The position numbers and the translations under genes were made by a program. Of a stretch of 64,000 bases of DNA, positions 9,171-18,323 are shown in pieces. Source of the DNA: Sedimenticola sp. (GTDB taxonomy: Bacteria > Pseudomonadota > Gammaproteobacteria > Chromatiales > Chromatiaceae); contig PKUO01000045.1 in the NCBI GenBank assembly GCA_002869585.1, positions 186,001-250,000 of the forward strand. The letters are read 5' to 3'. Within the stretch, counting starts at the first letter, position 1. Each line of letters opens with the position of its first letter. Below the pieces are notes generated by a model. It had not been told where the DNA came from. It searched no databases and worked only from the letters and a program-made list of their open reading frames with translations.

Positions 9171-10991
9171 ATGTCTCAATTCTCCCCTGCACCCGGCGGA
9201 CTAGCGCTGTACAAGATTCGCCCGGCGCTGATCACCGCCGTAACCGACAAGATCGATATTCAGCTGGAAGGCGGTAAATCCAAGCGGGTGCGACCGAAGG
9301 ATATTGTCATGCTACATCCTGGCCCGTTGCGTTCGCTCTCCGATCTGCAACCACTGGAGGGCAATCTGACCGAGGCCTGGGAACTGCTCAGTGGTAGTGA
9401 AACCACCCTGCAGGAGCTGACTGAACTGGCCTTCGACGAGTTTACCCCGGTCACCGCCTGGGCGGCCTGGGAGCGTGTGGCCGAGGGGCTCTATTTTGAA
9501 GGTGAGCCCGAGCATATTGTGGCCAGGAGCGGCGAACAGGTAGCCGCAGACCAGGAGGCCAGGGAGGCCAAGGCGCGGGCTGAACAGGAGTGGGCCGATT
9601 TTTTGGCGCGACTCGAGCAGAAACAACTGATCGAGGAGGACCGCAAGCAGCTGAGCGATGTCGAGCAGGTGGCGCTGGGCCGCAGCGAGAAAAGCCGCAT
9701 TCTCCAGGCGCTGGGACATCAGGAGACTCCCCAGAACGCCCATCGCATGCTGATCGGTGTCGGCTGCTGGCCGGATACCCATAATCCCTATCCGCAGCGG
9801 ATGTCACTGCCCACAGACAATCCGGATATCGTCATCCCCGAGTTGGGCGAGGAGGAGCGGCTCGATCTCACCCATCTGCCGGCATTCGCCATCGACGACG
9901 AGGGCAGTGAGGATCCGGATGATGCCATCAGTCTGGACGGCGAGCGCATCTGGGTGCATGTGGCGGACGTGGCGGCGCTGGTTCAGCCCGATTCCGAGCT
10001 GTATCTCGAGGCACGCGCCCGCGGAGCCAATCTCTATGTCCCGGAGCGGATCGTCCACATGCTGCCCACCGAGATCACCACCAGGCTCGGTCTCGGTCTG
10101 CAGGAGCAATCTCCGGCGCTCTCGTTTGGCATGCGCATCGATGAACAGGGCGAGATTGTTGATCTACAGATTGCGACCAGCCTGATCCGGGTTAGCCGTC
10201 ATACCTATAGCGAAATCGATGAGCGCATGCATGAATCGCCGTTTCAGGCGATTTGGCAGCTCACCGAGCGTTTCCAGAGCCGCAGAAAGGCCGCGGGAGC
10301 TGCCTCCATCGATCTGCCCGAGGTGAGTGTCAGGGTGATCGAGGATGAGATCCGCATCCGCCCGCTGGATCGCCTCAACAGCCGCCAGATGGTCACCGAG
10401 GCGATGCTGATGGTAGGCGAGGCGGTGGCGAGATATGCCCAGGAAAAGGATATCCCCATCCCGTTTGCCACTCAGAATCCGCCGGACAATCCCCAGGAGC
10501 CCGAGGGCATTGCCCAGATGTACGCCTATCGACGGCAGATGAAACCCTCGCGTTCGCAGACTGAGACCGGGCCGCATGCCGGGCTCGGCCTGTCGAGCTA
10601 TACCCGCGCCACCAGCCCGCTGCGACGTTATCTCGATCTGGTGACGCATCAGCAACTTCGGGCCCACCTAAAGGGCGCTGAACTGCTGTCGCTGGCGCAG
10701 ATTACCGAGCGTATTGCGGCGGTGGAGATCGCCGGTGGCGCGATTCGCCGCGCCGAGCGTTTCTCCAACAGCCATTGGAAGGTCCTGTTTCTGGCCCGCA
10801 ATCCCCAGTGGCAGGGGAAGGGTGTGGTGGTGGATCTGGACGAGCAGCGGGCAACGATCCTGATTCCCGAACTGGCGCTGGAGACCAAGATACGCCTGAA
10901 AAAGTCGCTGCCACTGGAGTCCGAGCTGACCCTGGCGGTACGTGAGGTAGATGTGACCGATCTGACCGCCTGGTTCCGGATTGTCGGCTGA
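9171..10991 (+). CDS. RNase II/R family 3'-5' exoribonuclease
   Basis: A 606-residue RNB-family exonuclease. The catalytic centre is near residue 247 (DDEGSEDPDDAISLDG), giving the Asp cluster that binds Mg2+. It is followed by WVHVADVAALV and the downstream SYTRATSPLRRYLDLVTHQQ with the conserved Arg residues. The N-terminal 200 residues are mainly a winged-helix/cold-shock-like and helical region. The C-terminal 70 residues look like an S1-type barrel (GKGVVVDLDEQRATILIPEL). It should degrade single-stranded RNA processively from the 3' end. The length fits short RNB proteins of Chromatiales-type bacteria better than RNase R. Not called rnb because orthology to E. coli RNase II is uncertain. 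Confidence 0.9.
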   Translation: MSQFSPAPGGLALYKIRPALITAVTDKIDIQLEGGKSKRVRPKDIVMLHPGPLRSLSDLQPLEGNLTEAWELLSGSETTLQELTELAFDEFTPVTAWAAWERVAEGLYFEGEPEHIVARSGEQVAADQEAREAKARAEQEWADFLARLEQKQLIEEDRKQLSDVEQVALGRSEKSRILQALGHQETPQNAHRMLIGVGCWPDTHNPYPQRMSLPTDNPDIVIPELGEEERLDLTHLPAFAIDDEGSEDPDDAISLDGERIWVHVADVAALVQPDSELYLEARARGANLYVPERIVHMLPTEITTRLGLGLQEQSPALSFGMRIDEQGEIVDLQIATSLIRVSRHTYSEIDERMHESPFQAIWQLTERFQSRRKAAGAASIDLPEVSVRVIEDEIRIRPLDRLNSRQMVTEAMLMVGEAVARYAQEKDIPIPFATQNPPDNPQEPEGIAQMYAYRRQMKPSRSQTETGPHAGLGLSSYTRATSPLRRYLDLVTHQQLRAHLKGAELLSLAQITERIAAVEIAGGAIRRAERFSNSHWKVLFLARNPQWQGKGVVVDLDEQRATILIPELALETKIRLKKSLPLESELTLAVREVDVTDLTAWFRIVG

Positions 10992-11138
10992 CCGGGCAGG
11001 GTCAACGCTTTTTGACTCTGGCACGTGTCTGCCTGCAGCCCCAGATCCGCTCGCATTTTAATCTCCGGCTCCATATACTGATGCCGGGAAATGATCCTTA
11101 AAACAATAAATGGCCGGGTCGCCATACGGAGAGACGAG

Positions 11139-11336
11139 ATGTCTGAAAATAGAGATATCAAACCCCTGAGCACCTCAGAACTACTGGGACCGCAGCAGGA
11201 TTTCAGCGACTATTGCGAGGCGGAATTCGAACGCAGACGCAACTCCGAAGAGCCTTTCAAGGAAGACGACTACCGGCAGGCCATGGAAATGACCCTGCGC
11301 AAGCTGAAATCACTGGAAGATGAGGGCTACGCATGA
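11139..11336 (+). CDS. Small acidic protein encoded with the SMC-like ATPase
   Basis: A 65-residue charged, helical protein (MSENRDIKPLSTSELLG...LKSLEDEGYA) that I do not recognise. ATG at 11139 is chosen over the upstream in-frame start at 11091 because GGAGAG sits 5 nt before it. Its TGA overlaps the ATG of the following ATPase gene (ATGA at 11333-11336), so translation is probably coupled. There is no signal peptide or metal-binding motif. A role as a partner or regulator of the ATPase is inferred only from that overlap. Confidence 0.75.
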   Translation: MSENRDIKPLSTSELLGPQQDFSDYCEAEFERRRNSEEPFKEDDYRQAMEMTLRKLKSLEDEGYA

Positions 11337-13297
11337 TTATCACCAGCATTTCCGCACAGAATGTCTTGAAGTATGCCGAACTGGAGATCACGGATCTGCC
11401 AGCACAGGGCTTGATCGCCATCGATGGAGCGAACGAGTCAGGAAAAAGCACCATCGGCGAGACCATCTGTTTCGCCCTGTTTGGCCGCTCTTTCTCGCTG
11501 AATGCCGATGAGTTGCAGAAGCTGATTCGCTGGGGCGAGAACCGCTGCTCAGCCAGCTTGCGCTTCAGGGTGGATGATGAGCAAGAGTATGAAATCGCCC
11601 GTTTTCTCGACCGCGACGGCAACCACGGTGTACGGTTGAATCTGGTCGGCCAGGGGGAGCAGCCTCTGGCAAAGGGCACCGAGGCGGTAGAGAACGCGGT
11701 CTATGAACTGCTTGGCTATGGCTACGATGAGTTCATCGAATCCTTCTATCTGGCCCAGCGCGAGATCACCACGCCTCATCCGCACAGTTATGCGGTCAAG
11801 ACCATGGCCGGGATCTCATCTCTGGAGTATGTGGCCTATGAATATGAAGAGGAGATCGAGTCCGAGCAGGAGAGTATCGAGGAGCTGAAATACGAGATCG
11901 GCACCATTCAGCAGGAGCTGGATGAGCTGGAGATCAATACCCAGGATCTGCCCAACCTGGAGCAGGACAAGAGCCAGCGGGTTGCAGCAGAAGAGAAGCT
12001 GAATGTCGAAGTGGTCGATCTTGAGCAGGCCTCCGTGGACTATCAGGATGCGGTGCCAAAAATCCGCTCGGCCAAGGGTGCGCGTGGACGGGCCAAGTTT
12101 TTTCGCTTTATCTTCCTCTTGCTGGCATTGGCCACGGGCGCTGCCTGGGGGCTGCTCACACGCATGCCCGAGCATGCCTACAGCGAAAAACTGCAAACCC
12201 TGATCACCCAATACCTGCCTCAGTGGAGTGCGCAGCACATACCCTGGTTGATGTATGCCGCCATCGGCTCGGCGCTGCTGTTTCTACTGCTGTGGATCAG
12301 GGCGGGGAGCCTGAACGGTCGCATCAGGAAACTGCAGGAAGCGGCAGACAACCTGTCCAGGAAGCTCACAGAGCTGCAACAGGCGGTACCCGAACAGATC
12401 GATAGTGAAGCCGAAGCCCCATTGACAGCAATGACGGAAGAGGCGTCTGAGGTTCAGGCAGGCGAAAGCGAAGATACACCGTCGTTTGTGGCGACCCGGG
12501 ATGCTACCGAGCCACGACCGGATTCCCAGGAGATCTCGGCGATGAGCCGCAGAATTGCACTGTGCGAGGCTGAACCGGCTGAGGTGCGCGATGCCGTGGG
12601 CCGGGAGCTGGCCTGGATGCGCCGCGAACTGCAGCAACACCAGGAGAGTATTGTCCGTTTCGATCAACAGATCTGGCGTGAGCGCGATCGTTTGAGCAAG
12701 GCGGAAAAACTCGCGCAGACCATTGCCAGTCTCTCCGAACGGGTGGATGAACATGAGCACAGGGTCTATCTGCGTGAACTCGCCCGCGAACTCCTTGCCG
12801 GGGCGACCCGTCATCTGTCACAGCGCTTCAACCGTGATCTGCGCGACCTGGTTGGTCGCACCCTGCCGATGTTCACCGAGGAGCGCTATGAACACCTACA
12901 GATCGATGATGATCTGACAGTGCGGGTCTTCTCCAGCGAAAAACGCGATTTCATGGATCTGGAGGAGATCTCCAGCGGTACTCAGCGGCAGATCATGCTC
13001 GCCGTGCGTCTGGCGCTCTCGCAGGAACTGGTGAACAGCACGGTGCAGAGCAAGCAGTTCATCTTCCTGGATGAGCCGTTCGCCTTTTTCGACCGGGAAA
13101 GGACCCTCAGCGCGCTCAAGGTGCTGCCGGAACTGAGTGATGACATTACCCAGATCTGGATCGTTGCCCAGGAGTTCCCTGATGCCCATCCATTCGACCG
13201 GACGATTCATTGCACCCGTGATCAGCAGGCTATGGTGCTTGCTGCACACAGAGATATAGACACCCAGGCGCCAGCTGAGACGGGTGCGGATGGCTGA
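11333..13297 (+). CDS. SMC/SbcC-like ABC ATPase with a transmembrane hairpin in its coiled coil
   Basis: A 654-residue protein. The N-terminal half-nucleotide domain has a P-loop (DGANESGKSTIGETIC, about residues 30-46) and a Q-loop region. A coiled coil follows from about residue 175 to 250. Two hydrophobic helices come next (about 257-277, RFIFLLLALATGAAWGLL; about 303-323, WLMYAAIGSALLFLLLW), separated by about 26 residues. More coil follows, then the C-terminal half with an ABC signature-like SSGTQRQIMLAVRLAL and Walker B FIFLDEPFAFFD. The arrangement resembles SbcC/RecN-type repair ATPases and the B. subtilis YhaN type, with a membrane hairpin where a hinge or zinc hook would be. No SbcD-like nuclease is adjacent. 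The head domains should be cytoplasmic and tethered to the inner membrane. A role in DNA or envelope maintenance is inference. Confidence 0.8.
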   Translation: MIITSISAQNVLKYAELEITDLPAQGLIAIDGANESGKSTIGETICFALFGRSFSLNADELQKLIRWGENRCSASLRFRVDDEQEYEIARFLDRDGNHGVRLNLVGQGEQPLAKGTEAVENAVYELLGYGYDEFIESFYLAQREITTPHPHSYAVKTMAGISSLEYVAYEYEEEIESEQESIEELKYEIGTIQQELDELEINTQDLPNLEQDKSQRVAAEEKLNVEVVDLEQASVDYQDAVPKIRSAKGARGRAKFFRFIFLLLALATGAAWGLLTRMPEHAYSEKLQTLITQYLPQWSAQHIPWLMYAAIGSALLFLLLWIRAGSLNGRIRKLQEAADNLSRKLTELQQAVPEQIDSEAEAPLTAMTEEASEVQAGESEDTPSFVATRDATEPRPDSQEISAMSRRIALCEAEPAEVRDAVGRELAWMRRELQQHQESIVRFDQQIWRERDRLSKAEKLAQTIASLSERVDEHEHRVYLRELARELLAGATRHLSQRFNRDLRDLVGRTLPMFTEERYEHLQIDDDLTVRVFSSEKRDFMDLEEISSGTQRQIMLAVRLALSQELVNSTVQSKQFIFLDEPFAFFDRERTLSALKVLPELSDDITQIWIVAQEFPDAHPFDRTIHCTRDQQAMVLAAHRDIDTQAPAETGADG

Positions 13298-13481
13298 TCA
13301 TACCAACTGCAGTGTATGCCGGTTCATGCGGGGCATGGCGTTTAGCGCCATAGGCGGGGGTGTGGCCGGTTATACTGCCTTGGCGCTGGGTGCGGAAAAG
13401 AACAATGCCATTATTGCCGCCTTTTTCGGGGCGTTGGCGCTGGTGGTGTTCGTCAGTCGTAAAAAAGACGGCAAGGGATAA
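13290..13481 (+). CDS. Small membrane protein with N-terminal CxxC
   Basis: A 63-residue protein with a TNCSVCRF motif near the N-terminus, two short hydrophobic segments (AFSAIGGGVAGYTALALG and NNAIIAAFFGALALVVFV), and a basic KKDGKG tail. ATG at 13290 overlaps the last 8 bp of the ATPase gene, with GAGACGG upstream; a GTG at 13284 is also possible. As the third gene of the unit it may sit in the membrane beside the ATPase hairpin. Its function is unknown. Confidence 0.65.
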   Translation: MADHTNCSVCRFMRGMAFSAIGGGVAGYTALALGAEKNNAIIAAFFGALALVVFVSRKKDGKG

Positions 13482-13488
13482 TTCCCGG

Positions 13489-13971
13489 TTACTGGATTGC
13501 TTCGACGGGTATTGGCTTGAGGATTTTCGCCATTTCACCCGGGCGCATCGAGATGATGTAGCCACTCTTGCCGCCATTGATATAGATTTTTTCCAGGGTG
13601 AGGACGCTTGCCTCACAGTAGACCGGCATCTCCCTGCGGGTCCCAAAGGGCGAGGTTCCCCCCACCTGGTAGCCGGAGTGTTTGTCCGCCACCCCTGGAT
13701 CGCAGGGCCGCACCGCTTTAACGCCAATCTGTCTTGCCAGCGACTTGGTCGATACCTCACAGTCACCGTGCATTAACACGATCATCGGATTTCGATGTTC
13801 GTCTTCCATGATCAGCGTCTTGATCACCAGATGTTCATCCACACCCATTTCCCTGGCGAACTGAGCAGTACCGCCGCTTTCCAGGTATTCATAGGGATGG
13901 TGCTCAATGCTCACCCTGTGCTGACGGAGTACGCGCACCGCCTGGGTAATGGGGGTTTTCTGCCGGCTCAT
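13489..13971 (-). CDS. ybaK: Cys-tRNA(Pro)/Cys-tRNA deacylase of the YbaK/EbsC family
   Basis: A 160-residue editing-domain protein. Family features are a C-terminal YQVGGTSPFGTRREMPVY, the GVKAVRPCDP region, and the conserved Lys at STKSLARQIG. It hydrolyses mischarged Cys-tRNA(Pro) made by prolyl-tRNA synthetase. ATG at 13971 (MSRQKTPITQAVRVLRQH) fits the family N-terminus; the longer frame would need a TTG at 14001. It is convergent with the small CxxC membrane-protein gene, 7 bp apart. Confidence 0.92.
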   Translation of the reverse strand: MSRQKTPITQAVRVLRQHRVSIEHHPYEYLESGGTAQFAREMGVDEHLVIKTLIMEDEHRNPMIVLMHGDCEVSTKSLARQIGVKAVRPCDPGVADKHSGYQVGGTSPFGTRREMPVYCEASVLTLEKIYINGGKSGYIISMRPGEMAKILKPIPVEAIQ

Positions 13972-14039
13972 AAAATTTTCGAATATTCCATGGGGAAACA
14001 AAGGACTATGATAAAAGAAAAAGCGAAGAAGGAAAGGCG

Positions 14040-14489
14040 ATGTATGACTGGATAGTTTATCTTGCGGGGGAGATCCATAGTGACTGGCGCGAGCAGATCA
14101 TCGATGCGGCGGAACAGGCCGAATTATCTATCCTGTTTAGCGGTCCGGTAACCGACCACCAGGCCAGTGATGATTGCGGCGCGCGCATCCTGGGCGAAGA
14201 GGCATCGGCCTTCTGGCGCGATCACAAGGCGGCCAAGATCAATGCCATTCGCACCAGAAAGCTGATCGAAGAGGCCGATCTGGTGGTAGTCCGGTTTGCG
14301 GAGAAATATCGCCAGTGGAACGCGGCCTTTGAAGCCGGTATGGCGGCGGCATTGGGTAAACCGCTCATTATCCTGCATACTGCAGATCTGACCCACGCAT
14401 TGAAAGAAGTGGATGCAGCCGCTCAGGCAGTGGCTGAGACACCGCAACAGGTGATCGAAATATTAAAATATATCAACAGGGACAGTTAA
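14040..14489 (+). CDS. YtoQ family protein
   Basis: A 149-residue protein matching the YtoQ family along its length (YLAGEIHSDWREQI, LFSGPVTDHQASDDCG, VRFAEKYRQWNAAFEAG). The fold is related to nucleoside 2-deoxyribosyltransferase-like and TIR-like Rossmann domains. The Glu in FAEKYRQWNAAFEAG is a candidate catalytic residue. The biochemical function is not known to me. AAGGAAAGG just upstream supports ATG at 14040. A membrane-protein gene follows 16 bp later, probably in the same operon. Confidence 0.82.
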   Translation: MYDWIVYLAGEIHSDWREQIIDAAEQAELSILFSGPVTDHQASDDCGARILGEEASAFWRDHKAAKINAIRTRKLIEEADLVVVRFAEKYRQWNAAFEAGMAAALGKPLIILHTADLTHALKEVDAAAQAVAETPQQVIEILKYINRDS

Positions 14490-14505
14490 ATCAGGGGAGG
14501 GGATC

Positions 14506-14988
14506 GTGCGAAGGCTCTACTTGCTGTTTGATTCGGCAGAGGAGTGTCAGACGGCCGTGGAAATACTCGGGGCGTCAGGCATTGATCAGTATCATCTGCA
14601 CGCCATTGCCAGTCTTTCACAACGGCTGGATGGCCTGCCCAAGGCGACTGTCTGGCAAAAAACCGAACTGGCCAAAGGTCTGGTCGCCGGTGTGTTGGCC
14701 GGTGGATTGGCCGGTTTTTGTGGCGGTATGCTGGTCGTTACCTACCCGCCTGCCGGCCTTGAACCGGGAAATTCCACGGTGGTGCTGATGACTGCGCTGG
14801 GTGCTCTTTTCGGGTTGATGGTCAATGCATTGACCAAAAGCCAGGAACATAACCACGGGCTTGACCGTTTCCGCCCGGACATAGAGGCGGGGAAAATCCT
14901 GTTGATGACCGATCTGCCCGGGAAGAAAATGGATGAGCTGCTCGCCACTGTGAATGAAAAGTGCCCTGGCATGCAGGTCAGAAACTGA
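14506..14988 (+). CDS. Two-helix membrane protein of unknown function
   Basis: A 160-residue protein that begins at GTG 14506 behind a strong AGGGGAGGGG. The N-terminal 45 residues look like a small alpha/beta domain (RRLYLLFDSAEECQTAVEIL). Two glycine-rich membrane helices follow (GLVAGVLAGGLAGFCGGMLV, about 64-83; STVVLMTALGALFGLMVNAL, about 92-111). The cytoplasmic tail ends in an MTDLPGKKMDELLATV segment. The overall plan resembles general-stress/DUF1269-like proteins, but I cannot assign it. It probably shares an operon with the YtoQ gene. Confidence 0.7.
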   Translation: MRRLYLLFDSAEECQTAVEILGASGIDQYHLHAIASLSQRLDGLPKATVWQKTELAKGLVAGVLAGGLAGFCGGMLVVTYPPAGLEPGNSTVVLMTALGALFGLMVNALTKSQEHNHGLDRFRPDIEAGKILLMTDLPGKKMDELLATVNEKCPGMQVRN

Positions 14989-15086
14989 CCGGATGATTGG
15001 GCTATGGGATTCACTTCGGGACGCGCTTATTCCAGTTATTACCCCGTCCCGTAAAACATTCTGACGCTTCAAGCAGTTCCCATTTG

Positions 15087-17612
15087 ATGCAGACGCTACC
15101 CATACACCAGATCCTCCCGCGTTTGTGCGCAACTCTCAGCGCCTGCAGCAAGGCAATACTATCCGCGCCGCCTGGTTCGGGTAAGACCACCGTGGTGCCA
15201 CTCGAACTGGTCAATCAACCTTGGCTGCAAGGGCAAAAGATTCTGCTGCTCGAACCCAGGCGTCTGGCCGCGCGGGCCTGTGCTGCGAGGATGGCGGATC
15301 TGCTTGGCGAGCAGGTGGGTGAAACCGTCGGATATCGCATCCGGTTCGAGAAGCGCATCTCTGCCAAGACCCGGATTGAGGTGGTCACCGAGGGAATTCT
15401 GACACGCCTGATTCAACAGGATCCGGAGCTATCCGGTATCGGCCTGATCATCTTTGACGAATTCCACGAAAGAAACATTCACGGGGACCTGGCCCTGGCG
15501 TTGTCTCTGGATGTGGGTGCAGGCCTGCGTGATGATCTGAGAATACTGGTGATGTCGGCAACTCTGGATACCGCCGCGATCTCCCGCTTGCTTGATCAGG
15601 CGCCGGTGATTGTCGGAGATGGTCGGAGTTATCCGGTTGCTGTTCAGTATCTTGATCGGGAAACGGAAGGAACTGTTGTACAGCAAACTGCCCGGGGTAT
15701 TCGCAAGGCGTTGCAGGAGACCGTTGGTGATCTGCTGGTGTTTCTGCCGGGGGTTGGTGAGATCAAGGGTGTTGAGGCACTGCTGACCGAGTCTCTTTCG
15801 CCCGATATTCTGGTCTGTCCCCTGTATGGCAATTTGTCTAAACAGCAGCAGGATCAGGCCATACAACCGGATGCCCAGGGGCATCGCAGGATTATCCTCG
15901 CGACAGCCATTGCCGAGACCAGCCTGACAATTGAAGGGATCTCAACGGTGGTCGATGCCGGATGGTCACGCCAGCCCAGGTTCGATCCCAACAGCGGCTT
16001 GACCCGGTTGGTGACAGTGCGGGTCTCCCTCGCCTCGGCTGATCAGCGTGCCGGGCGGGCCGGTCGACTTGGGCCTGGCGTCTGTTATCGATTATGGAGC
16101 AGAGCAACACAGTCACAATTGCAGGCCAATATCCCTCCGGAGATTGTTGAGGCGGATCTGACACCGCTGGCGTTGGAGTTGGTGCAGTGGGGCGTGACTG
16201 ACCCCGCGCAATTGAACTGGCTCGACCGGCCGCCCAAAGGCGCCTATGCCCAATCCCTTGAACTGCTGCACTATCTCGGGGCGATTGATCAAAACAACAG
16301 GATAACCGCTGCAGGTAGCCAGATGGCCTCGCTGGGGATACATCCGCGTCTTGCGCATATGCTGCTAGTAGCCACACAGCGTGGACAGCTCGAACGCGCT
16401 GCGGATCTGGCGGCGGTACTGACCGAGAAGGATATCCTGGTGAGTAGCATGGGTAGTCCAAAATCCGTCGATATCGAGGAGCGCCTGCAGTTGCTAAACC
16501 GTTGGCGTGAAGCGGGTGGCAGGCGGTCAAGCGAGCAACGGATTGATACCAGCGCATGTCGTCAGGTGGTGCGCACCAGCCAACAGCTGATGCGAAGGGC
16601 GAAGGCTATGACGCCGGATGTTGCAAAAAAGTCCCGATTGTCCGTGGGCGGACTGTTGGCCCAGGCCTTTCCGGACAGGATTGCCCAGTGTAAAAATCGC
16701 CAACAGGGCAGTTACCAGATGGTGCTGGGACGGCGGACAACCCTGCCTGAGGGTGATCTGCTTGGCGGCCAGGATTATCTCGTCGTGGCGCATCTCGATG
16801 CCAGAAAAAACGAGGGCAGAATTTTTCTGGCCGCTGTGATTACCTTATCGGAGATTCGAGAAATCGAATCGGAAAACATAGAAAAAAGAGACCGGATCGA
16901 ATGGGATAGGGATGCCCAGATGGTTGCCGCTTATCGTGAGGAACGCCTGGGTAATCTGGTGCTGGTTGAGAGCCGACAGTCCAGTGTTGATCCTGATCAG
17001 CAGGCCCGGGTAATTCTCGATGTCATTCGTCAGCAAGGGTTGGGAATGCTGCCTTGGGATCAGGCTGTGGATGAATTCAGGGCCAGGGTCGACTTTTTAC
17101 GCAGGAATCAATCCAACGCGGGCTGGCCTGATCTGACAGACAAGGCCCTTGGCGAAACACTGGATGATTGGCTCACACCCTGGATCTCGGGCATCAGCCG
17201 CAAGGATCAGCTGAAACGGCTGAATATGCAGCAGGTGCTGGCATCCCGGCTAAGCTGGGAACAACAGCAGCAACTGGACAAGCTGGCGCCCAGCCACTTT
17301 GTTGTGCCCAGTGGATCACGCAAGCGAATCGATTATCACCAGGGTGATGCCCCGATTCTTGCCGTCAGGCTGCAGGAGTTATTCGGCAGCGTGGATACCC
17401 CGAGAATTTGTGATGGCCAGGTTGCACTGGTGCTTCACTTGCTGTCGCCTGCGCAGCGGCCTATCCAGGTTACCCAGGATCTCAAAGGCTTCTGGTCACG
17501 AACCTATCCAGAGGTGAAAAAAGAGCTCAAGGGGCGCTATCCCAAACATTACTGGCCCGATGATCCGCTTGTTGCGGCGCCTACCGCACGCGCCAAACCG
17601 CGGAAGAGGTGA
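15087..17612 (+). CDS. hrpB: ATP-dependent DExH helicase HrpB
   Basis: An 841-residue superfamily 2 helicase. Walker A is SAPPGSGKTTVVPLEL (about residue 26), the DExH box is IIFDEFHERN (about 122), motif III is VMSATLD, and motif VI is SADQRAGRAGRLGPG. The family-specific C-terminal half ends in SRTYPEVKKELKGRYPKHYW. ATG at 15087 (MQTLPIHQILPRL) aligns with known HrpB starts. The longer frame to 14997 lacks support. The cellular role of HrpB in bacteria is still poorly defined; an RNA substrate is assumed from the family. It is convergent with mobA, with 6 bp between stops. Confidence 0.95.
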   Translation: MQTLPIHQILPRLCATLSACSKAILSAPPGSGKTTVVPLELVNQPWLQGQKILLLEPRRLAARACAARMADLLGEQVGETVGYRIRFEKRISAKTRIEVVTEGILTRLIQQDPELSGIGLIIFDEFHERNIHGDLALALSLDVGAGLRDDLRILVMSATLDTAAISRLLDQAPVIVGDGRSYPVAVQYLDRETEGTVVQQTARGIRKALQETVGDLLVFLPGVGEIKGVEALLTESLSPDILVCPLYGNLSKQQQDQAIQPDAQGHRRIILATAIAETSLTIEGISTVVDAGWSRQPRFDPNSGLTRLVTVRVSLASADQRAGRAGRLGPGVCYRLWSRATQSQLQANIPPEIVEADLTPLALELVQWGVTDPAQLNWLDRPPKGAYAQSLELLHYLGAIDQNNRITAAGSQMASLGIHPRLAHMLLVATQRGQLERAADLAAVLTEKDILVSSMGSPKSVDIEERLQLLNRWREAGGRRSSEQRIDTSACRQVVRTSQQLMRRAKAMTPDVAKKSRLSVGGLLAQAFPDRIAQCKNRQQGSYQMVLGRRTTLPEGDLLGGQDYLVVAHLDARKNEGRIFLAAVITLSEIREIESENIEKRDRIEWDRDAQMVAAYREERLGNLVLVESRQSSVDPDQQARVILDVIRQQGLGMLPWDQAVDEFRARVDFLRRNQSNAGWPDLTDKALGETLDDWLTPWISGISRKDQLKRLNMQQVLASRLSWEQQQQLDKLAPSHFVVPSGSRKRIDYHQGDAPILAVRLQELFGSVDTPRICDGQVALVLHLLSPAQRPIQVTQDLKGFWSRTYPEVKKELKGRYPKHYWPDDPLVAAPTARAKPRKR

Positions 17613-17618
17613 TCTCTG

Positions 17619-18248
17619 TTATTGAGTACTGGTCGATCCTGAGAGGATTCGTTCAACACGCTCTTTTTCCTCCGGGGTATTCACGTTAATGAATGCCTCG
17701 GGGTGGTCCGAGAAGTCCGCGGTAGCCAGTCTGACTCTTTTCAGCCATAGCTGCAGCTTTCTTTCTCCGGCGCTGAGGTAATCTTCAATATCCGGCAGAA
17801 TACGTTTGTGAAACAGGCCGAAAACTGGTTGCATGCGGTTGCCGTCATGGGCCACACAAACATCTGCATTTTGGGATGTAAATTGATCAAGCAGTCTCTG
17901 GGTAAGATCAGAGGGGAGCCAGGGGCCATCGCAGGGGACTGTCAGCACCAGGTCAGTTTCAGCGGTACTTAGCGCGGTAGCGATCCCGGCGAGTGGACCT
18001 GGAAAATCGCCAATCGTGTCGGCTACAACCGGGTACCCATAGTGACGGTACTGCTGAAGATTCCTGTTGGCGTTAATAATGATCGTATCGACCTGGGGCG
18101 TCAGAGATGCGATGACATAATCGATCATGGGACGATCGATCAACTGGATAAGCCCCTCGTCCGTGCCGCCCATTCGTTGCGCCATACCCCCCGCTAGCAC
18201 AACACCAGTGATTTTTGTCTGTCGAGTCGGCAATCTGTTCTCCAGCAT
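17619..18248 (-). CDS. mobA: Molybdenum cofactor guanylyltransferase MobA with an unusual active-site residue
   Basis: A 209-residue nucleotidyltransferase-like protein that would attach GMP to molybdopterin to give the MGD cofactor. The family motif VVLAGGMAQRMGGTDEGL is clear, as are DFPGPLAGI and VPCDGPWLP, which supply Mg2+ and GTP contacts. In characterised MobA the motif reads RMGGxDKGL; here the Lys is Glu (codon GAG near 18157). That Lys is known to matter for nucleotide binding, so activity may be reduced or altered. The frame is otherwise intact and the length normal. No other mob or moa genes are in the window. Confidence 0.85.
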   Translation of the reverse strand: MLENRLPTRQTKITGVVLAGGMAQRMGGTDEGLIQLIDRPMIDYVIASLTPQVDTIIINANRNLQQYRHYGYPVVADTIGDFPGPLAGIATALSTAETDLVLTVPCDGPWLPSDLTQRLLDQFTSQNADVCVAHDGNRMQPVFGLFHKRILPDIEDYLSAGERKLQLWLKRVRLATADFSDHPEAFINVNTPEEKERVERILSGSTSTQ

Positions 18249-18323
18249 GTATTTAACGGTGAGGAATTATACCCGCAGTCAGTGATCCAGATGAAACCAA
18301 TCAACCCGTGCGTGGCAGGTTAT

